A stretch of DNA of 64,000 nt, taken from NCBI GenBank assembly GCA_963995505.1, contig OZ023183.1, positions 19,154,671 to 19,218,670 of the forward strand, given 5' to 3'. Positions within the stretch are counted from its first letter, which is position 1. Each line of letters begins with the position of its first letter. The notes beneath the pieces were generated by a model that saw only the letters and a list, made by a program, of their open reading frames with translations, made no database searches and was not told the origin of the DNA. Origin of the DNA: Hypericum androsaemum (taxonomy: Eukaryota > Streptophyta > Magnoliopsida > Malpighiales > Hypericaceae). Below are positions 57,719-64,000 of this stretch, one piece after another. Both the position numbers and the translations under genes were made by a program.

Positions 57719-58054
57719 TCAATGCCCACATTTATCTTCATTAGATTTTCGAAGATTAGCTTGTATTTCCTCGACAAGGATGGAGAGATCTTCAATATGT
57801 TTCTTTTTGAGCTTAATAGATTCGAGTAGAGTTGGCAACACCTCTAATCCCCATTTACAAGTCAGCGGATCACACCATTGGAAAAAATTGCACTTTTTTT
57901 GCCCATTCTCATTGTATCTACCACACCCATAAAAATGCCTTTCCACATTTGAATATGTTCTTGCCATTCGTATAGGCGAGCGAACTCCATAGTTGCACAT
58001 CTTCACCTTCGATTTCTGAGAACCAGAAGATAGAGAAGAGCTGCTACTCACCAT
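57719..58054 (-). CDS. GRF zinc-finger protein encoded by the MULE
   Basis: This intact 111-residue ORF starts with an ATG about 300 bp inside the right arm. After a Ser-rich start, residues 20-63 form a GRF-type zinc finger: C20-x-Y-G, 'NVERHFYGC' (C44), C55 and 'FFQW' (57-60). The usual second Cys of the CxCG start is Tyr here, and the GR of GRxFxxC is ER, so metal binding may be altered or lost. A Leu/Ile/Lys-rich helix (about 70-105), probably a coiled coil, follows. GRF fingers bind single-stranded nucleic acid in other proteins. It is transcribed towards the transposase remains. A host gene fragment captured by the element is the main alternative. Confidence 0.7.
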   Translation of the reverse strand: MVSSSSSLSSGSQKSKVKMCNYGVRSPIRMARTYSNVERHFYGCGRYNENGQKKCNFFQWCDPLTCKWGLEVLPTLLESIKLKKKHIEDLSILVEEIQANLRKSNEDKCGH

Positions 58055-58557
58055 TCTCGCTCCCTCTCTTTCTTCAAAATCTGATACCCACTGCCGGGCT
58101 TGGAGAGAGCGCTACAACCTTCTACTGAGCTTGGAGAGGGAGCTACAACCTTCTACCCAGCTACTAAATGAAGGGCACGGAACTTGGAGAGAAAATTTTT
58201 GAATGTATTTGGAGAGGAAAATTTTGCTGCAAGGAGGGAGAAGGAAAATTTTAGGGTTTCTTAGATAGGATAGTTCTTATATAGTATTATATTGGGATTT
58301 TTTTTAAATATTATAAAAAGATGGGATTATTTAGGTTTTTTTTAATGATGATTCATAGGCCACGTCGGACTGAAGCGGCGTCGTTTTGGTGACGTGGCGG
58401 TCCAAGTAGGTTAGGAAATAACCCGAACCAAGTCGGGACCGTAGGTTGAAAATTTTTGAAATAACTTGGACCTGATTGATGGTTTTTAAACTACACGGTC
58501 CTATCGCAAAAAAGGTGAAAGCATAGGATACTAAACAGTACTTTTCCCTATTATTTA

Positions 58558-58720
58558 TTACCGCGGTTAAGAAAGATTGTTTCGCGCCTGGTTGGCCCGC
58601 TTCTCTTTGTTATTGGGCTTTAAGATTGGGCCGCGTCGGAGCCCATCGAAATCAATAAATTCTTTGATCTGACCCACTAATATAGGTTAACGTCTTATAT
58701 ATGTATATAGGTTAACGTCC
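58558..58720 (-). promoter_or_regulatory. Possible displaced SEC3 promoter elements
   Basis: Just beyond the MULE lie TTGGGCTT (58613-58620), TTGGGCC (58627-58633) and AGCCCA (58640-58645), a site II-like cluster. Before insertion these would have been about 170-360 bp from the SEC3 start codon. They could instead belong to another transcript. Confidence 0.35.
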
Positions 58721-59999
58721 GATCATACCTTTCAAGAACTTCACGCGAGAGTCGAAGCTCCAAAATTGAAAATTTGGTGATCAGAGAGCTTTTTCATTGA
58801 TGGTGAAGTTATCTTAGTTATCTGCAATTAAGCTGTGTTGGTTAAGTTCTTGTTGGATCTTGATTTCTTTTTTAACTGAACTAATTCGATATTATAATCT
58901 GATTCGAACATAATTGAATCATAAATCGTGATAATTTCTCATACCATTAATACGTAAATTTCAAATTTCAAATTTTTTGTTTGAGAGATAGATAAACACT
59001 GGTTTGTTAATTTGACTTAAAAATGAAGGATTCAAATGAAGATTACCACACATAATCTGAAGTTTATTATTATTTATGCATGCTAAGTACACAGAACATT
59101 AATTAAAAAGCTACAGAAACCGAACACTTCATGCCTCATCCAGGAATTGTCCGACTCATAAACGAAAGATGGCCAGCCCACGAACAAACGCAAAGGATCC
59201 TGTTCCTCAAGCCACGGTTACCTGCTGCTCCTTGTCGCGCGCCGCGCATTCGCCTTCACAATTAGGCTGCCCGGAAGCTCAAATGTACCAAACGTCAGTG
59301 ATGTTGCAGGCGGAACATGCGAAACAATCTTCAACCGGGATGAAATCCGCGACATGTTCTCGGGGCCCTCAATGACCTTGTGGTGGAAGATGAAGACCCC
59401 AACATCCGGCCGGGCGAGGCGTGGGGGCTCTCGAGCATTGGTTGTTACATGGCTAACCAAGTTGTTGCGACTTATTAAGAGCAACAGTTTAACCATCAAC
59501 CAATAGGGTTTATACTGTAACCCTTGGTAGCTTTGACTTTTGTCTATCCAAACCGGCGGGATCGAAGCACCAACTCCATCACAAATTAGAAAAATAAAAA
59601 AGACCTCAGAGATTAAATATCATGATCGTTCGGATAGCCACTCCTAGATGATGTAGAAAATTGCTTACGCTGCCTAGCAGCAGAGGAAAAAGGGAAACGG
59701 GTCTACTAGCTCACAAAGATTGCACACAACAATTTTTTGTTCGAATTGGCATTATCATGTTGACCTAGGTAAGCATAGTCTCACCATTTTATAGCTTCAG
59801 CTCAGAATTATCACCTACGATACGCTTGTTCAACTTTCAATGACCCCTCCTCCTTTTACCCGGGCTTGGGACCGGCTGTGTGCCACAGGCGGAGTTTCAA
59901 CATTGGGGAAAAAACGAATTAAACATCCAAACAAACACCCGAGGAAAAACATCAACATGCCAATACCATCCATCACACTTCACAACAAGTATTTGCAAG
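58721..59999. other. Intergenic DNA with one unassigned ORF
   Basis: A minus-strand frame of 93 codons (59218-59499) is GC-rich and protein-like ('VFIFHHKVIEGPENMSR'), but I do not recognise it and it lacks flanking gene signals. It may be a relic of a host gene. The remainder holds nothing I can support. Confidence 0.3.
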
Positions 60000-62900
60000 T
60001 CTGAAGAAGATAAAGACAACAATATATGACATGTATCCAAACTTCAACCTAGGTTATGATATCCAGACTTCATTCCACCAACACCCACAATCCGTCGGAC
60101 ATCTCTGGACGAACCTCCTTGGACATAATCAACGGAAACCAACCCTGTGTCACACTTTTCAACGGATAAACAGCCTTCAAAAGATAACATGCGACTAGTC
60201 GAAAGAGAGAAGAAATGCGGGGCACTATTCCAATCACCATCAATTCGGCCAGCAAAACTACATATTCTAACTTGGCACCTACCAACAAAGATATCAAACA
60301 CAACACTCTTCACTATAAAGAAAAACATCGGCGTTCCTGAACATGCCAGTAGTAACAATCCCTTGGTACAAGATCTTGAAAGTGGTTGCATTCCTTCAAA
60401 TTCAAATTCTATCTGAAAGTGACAAAACCTGCCCTTTTGATGTCCAAGGAAACTCGGATACACACAGCAGATATCTTTATCCAGGATTCACTCCAACCAA
60501 TATGCATAAGCAGAAACATGATTTAATCTTCCTGAAGAGAACTTAATTTCATTGAGCCGACACAGGCAAGATAACCATCACCATCTTCATCCTCAATCTC
60601 GACACAAATACCGACAAAAGATATCCAAAAAAAACACTTCAGCAGAAAAAACCATCGGCATTCCCAAATATGCCAGTAGTAATAATCATGTGGTACATGA
60701 TCTTCAAAGTAGTTGCAATTCTTCAAATTCGAATTCTACCTGAAGGTGATAAAACATGCCCTTTTCAAGTCTGAGGAAACTCATACCAATATAGCAGACA
60801 TCTCTATCCAGAAATCACTCCAACCAATGTGCGTGAACATGATTTAATCTTACTGAAGAGAACTTAATTTCATTGCGTCGACTTAGGGCAAGATAACCAT
60901 CACCATATTTATCCTCAATCCCGACACAAATACCAATAAATTTTAGCCACTCCATAAACCACTTAATTTCACTAGATGATCTGGCTAGCCATGCCGATTC
61001 TCCATAGAGCAAGGTGAAGCTTCATAACAAAGAATTCAGCAGCTCGAATGCAGACAACGGAAGACAAACTGAAGACTTGGCATTTGATCATGTTGACGAT
61101 GTCCCCAACTATTTCCCATGCTGAAGGCAGACAGGCCAGCAAACATATGACAAGAAAACAATCAAATGAAGAAAAAGTTAACATGAAACTAAAGAATAAT
61201 CGTGAAGCGAAATGAAAGACATGAACAATCCCGTGCAGCTACAATCAAACCCATCCCACAGGAATTCTAAGAAAGTCAGGCGACATAACATTCGTTGTCA
61301 TCCGAACTGCTGAGAAATCAACTCATGACAAGATCACTTAACAGAAAGCAGCAACTCGGGCATAATGCAGTGTGACGATGCCAAAGGAAATTACTTGGAG
61401 CCTGAAAGCGGAAGCATCAATGCAAGACCAAGAGAAGCAACACGACTCGCAGTCATTTTGTACATCTGAATCTCATGCACCCACCAAAAACAACCTGGAA
61501 TAGGCCTACATCTCTCGGATAAATTTCAAATTTATATGTACAGTTTGAAGAAAAAGTTACTTCAGTATAAGAATGAAGAACATATGGATTTGAAAATGAC
61601 ACTAGTGCATTTCTCGGTGGTTGTGATTAAGGCAACTTGGTGCAGTGCTATATTTTGGAGCATCCACAGATTACTTGGTTTTGGAGCAAGTAATTAGAAA
61701 ATCATATGAAAGATACAAACAACACACAAAACAAGGCAGTTGACGACGCATAAAATTATCAGATAAAATTCAGACCAGAAAATCAGACGAGGTCAATTTC
61801 AGAAAAATCAATATTACCAATAGCAGCATAGGCATTATCAAAGGTCCCAAACATAGTTCTCCCTCTGAGAAAATATAAAACCAATCGGAAACGAAAGCAT
61901 CAAACTCACATGGAAAATATCTGAAACTCATTATACAGAGAAAACAAAGCAAAGAAAACAAGACAATCAAAGGACTGTGTCAACCACTACCCACCATCGA
62001 GGAGACACCTGTGACAAGATAGTCTGGACATATGAACACAAAAGCAGAGATCAAAGCATCATGACATAGCCTCCAACCAAAGCAAAAAGAGACTGTGATA
62101 AACGGAAGAACACAGCAAACCAGGAATAAATTCAAGAGAAACTCAATCTCTGCAAATCCTTGAACAATCCGAAATATACCAAGTACAATAATACGGCAAG
62201 GAAACTGATATTTCATCCACATTAATGCTTCCCCATGAAGCACATCAAGTACAAGCCAGCCCAACTAACTCTGCAAGACCTAATCAGTAAGAAAACATAG
62301 CAGCAGACCGCCATCCATAAATCACCCCAAAATGAACCCAAAGTGATAGGATTCAAGTGCATGCTAAACCATAAGCTAAACACAAAAAAGATAAACAAAA
62401 ATTAACTAGAACGGAAAAGGACAACAAAATCATTCCACCAACAAGCATGCTTCACCCTTTATCAAATCCAGTATGAAAAGCACTCTGCATCACAAACATG
62501 CAAATCAGAAATTAATTCAGGAAAGCTCAATTTCATCAAGTTCTTAAACAATATGAAATCCTAGATAACCAGGAACAGATAGGATCATAGACCAACTAAA
62601 CCGTTTAGTAGCAGTTATGTGGCATCAAGCACTCCCCCATCCACAAAAATTGCAATAAAGCCATTATTCAGTCCACCCTGTACAAACCAGCAGTCATTTA
62701 AGGCACAACACCACCTCCCATGAAGACTAAATACAGAGAAAACAGAGAGGCTGGGTGCAGAAGAACCAAGGAACAAGATAACAGAGAGCAAAATTCGCAA
62801 ATCCATGTGGTAAACCTGCAATTCCAATAAGACACCAAATCTCAAACCCAAAAGTACATATCTGAAAAACGATAGACAGATCAAGGACGGAATTGGAACT

Positions 62901-64000
62901 AGACACTGTAAATCCAGAAGCTTGCAACACCAGAACAGATATAAGAAAGATCCGGAAAGAGAAACGATCAAGACACCAGACATCATAGAAGAAGAGATCT
63001 GCAAATCCAGTAAGAAACAAAAACAAGTTTGTGTCCGGAGCAGAGATCTGAAACTCAAATCATGAAAAAAGTAGGCCGACAACAGAAGAGAAACACAATC
63101 TGAAACCAAGGCTTCCTAGATTACATCCCACGGCGCTAATCATTGGAACCTGCTACAAGATAGTCGGGGAAGATATGAACGCAGAACGCGAGATATATCT
63201 GTGGTTGACAGAAACTTCTCGAAAATATGCAGAGAGCAAAAAATTTAGGAATCCCATCAAATTCGAGACATTTTGAATAGAAACCAAGTATGCACAACTA
63301 TACCAAAACCAAGACCTTTCATTAAACAGAAAGCACTAGCAAAAAAGTCCAAGAGAACACCACAAGTCCTCTTCTGTGGTTCATGGAAACCTTCTCCATC
63401 TGACAGGCATCTGACTCCAAGAGAACAAAAACAAGTGAAAACAGCCAGCTCCGACCAGAACATACAACATAGTTAAACAAGTTAAGGGGATCCGTCAGCT
63501 GAAGAACACAAATCTTATTGGAACTGATCATGAAATAAATGACAGAAGCAAAATGGGCAAAGAAATTGATCTCGTTCACGTGATTCTCCATGAAGAACAC
63601 CAAGGACAAGCCGGCCACCTCTCTCTGCAGGACCTAATCAGCAAGAGAACACGGGATGGAGAGGATTCAAGTGCATGCTAAACCATTCAGAACCAAACAG
63701 CTCAACAAAGTGAGGAAAAGTTTGACAAAACCATTCCGTCAACAAGCATGCTTCAAATCCAGTCAGAATCGACAACTCTGCATCACATGAGAATCAGAAA
63801 TTCGTTGAGGAGAGCTCAATTAGACCATACGAAATCCTAGATAACCAGGAACAGAAAGGAACATCATAGACCAACTAAACCGCTCCAGACCACAAAAATT
63901 GCAATAAAGCCATTATTCAGTTCACCCTGTATCAAATCCAGTCAGAACCAGAATTTAATTGAGGAGAGCTCATTTTCAGCATGTTCGTAAACCATACGAA
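60000..64000. repeat. Degenerate direct-repeat region, no coding gene recognised
   Basis: Units recur in direct orientation with 10-25% apparent divergence. 60331-60531 recurs at about 60656-60850 (period about 320-325 bp, e.g. 'ATGCCAGTAGTAA' and 'AAGAGAACTTAATTTCATTG'). 62400-62690 recurs at about 63720-63930 (offset about 1.28 kb, e.g. 'CATAGACCAACTAAACCG' and 'AATTGCAATAAAGCCATTA'), and a further partial copy runs off the end of the window. The minus strand is T-rich with many CAG and GTNNG signals, like spliced non-coding or intronic sequence of a gene beyond the right edge. No long ORF or known domain occurs. Confidence 0.5.

Larger units (their letters stand above)
54624..58548. mobile_element. 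3.9-kb Mutator-like element with 197-bp TIRs
   Basis: A perfect 9-bp TSD TATTATTTA (54615-54623 and 58549-58557) brackets 3,925 bp. Inverted arms 54624-54820 and 58352-58548 start GGGAAAAGTACTGTTTAG and are highly similar throughout. Inside lie a decayed MuDR-type transposase gene (+) and a convergent GRF zinc-finger ORF (-). The layout, one gene reading inward from each arm, recalls maize MuDR. The element lies between SEC3 and its former upstream region. The tip matches the MULEs at 37059 and 38317. Confidence 0.93.

Noticed and set aside
62615..63618. Minus-strand ORFs of 98-164 codons
   Set aside because: Hydrophobic Phe/Leu/Ser-rich products typical of T-rich non-coding DNA. No conserved motif, and they overlap repeats.
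1..64000. tRNA, rRNA, miRNA or bacterial-type operon features
   Set aside because: No cloverleaf, rRNA segment or convincing miRNA hairpin was recognised by eye. A tRNAscan or Infernal run would be needed to exclude them formally.

Overview
This window is nuclear DNA from a flowering plant, almost certainly a eudicot. Its genes carry GT-AG introns, and each protein aligns from memory with an Arabidopsis-type family: a wall-associated kinase-like receptor of the WAKL14 type, an intronless CYP74A allene oxide synthase, a 25-exon exocyst SEC3, a predicted plastid membrane protein and a small conserved protein. The rest is AT-rich intergenic DNA full of transposons. I cannot name the species.

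Layout. 1-8.3 kb: a hAT-type MITE, with a young full-length Ty3/Gypsy retrotransposon inserted in its target-site duplication (TSD). 9.8-16.2 kb: an older, internally deleted Ty1/Copia element on the minus strand with a Mutator-like (MULE) MITE nested inside. 16.2-22.5 kb: transposon relics (MULE, LINE RNase H, small MITE, hAT, TRIM) around one small gene at 20.1 kb. 26.2-27.3 kb: a SINE and a Pack-MULE carrying a piece of a ribosomal protein uS19/RPS15 gene. 28.1-32.2 kb: the WAKL14-like receptor kinase (+). 33.9-35.4 kb: allene oxide synthase (-). 36.8-44.0 kb: a duplicated block upstream of the plastid-protein gene; copy 1 holds four insertions that copy 2 lacks, so copy 2 serves as an internal empty-site control. 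44.2-45.6 kb: the plastid-protein gene (+). 46.9-54.5 kb: SEC3 (-), complete. 54.6-58.5 kb: a 3.9-kb MULE with 197-bp inverted ends, a decayed transposase gene and a convergent GRF zinc-finger ORF, sitting 170 bp upstream of the SEC3 start codon. 58.5-64 kb: no recognisable coding gene; much of it is a degenerate direct-repeat array.

The host genes do not form a pathway unit. The clearest theme is Mutator-type activity: at least six elements with inverted ends and 8-10-bp TSDs, three of which (37.1, 38.3 and 54.6 kb) share nearly the same tip (GGGAAAAGT followed by a TAGTACCCTG-like block). The 54.6-kb element is the only one with transposase remains, so it or a relative may have mobilised the short ones.

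All identifications come from reading the sequence and from remembered family motifs. No database search was run.
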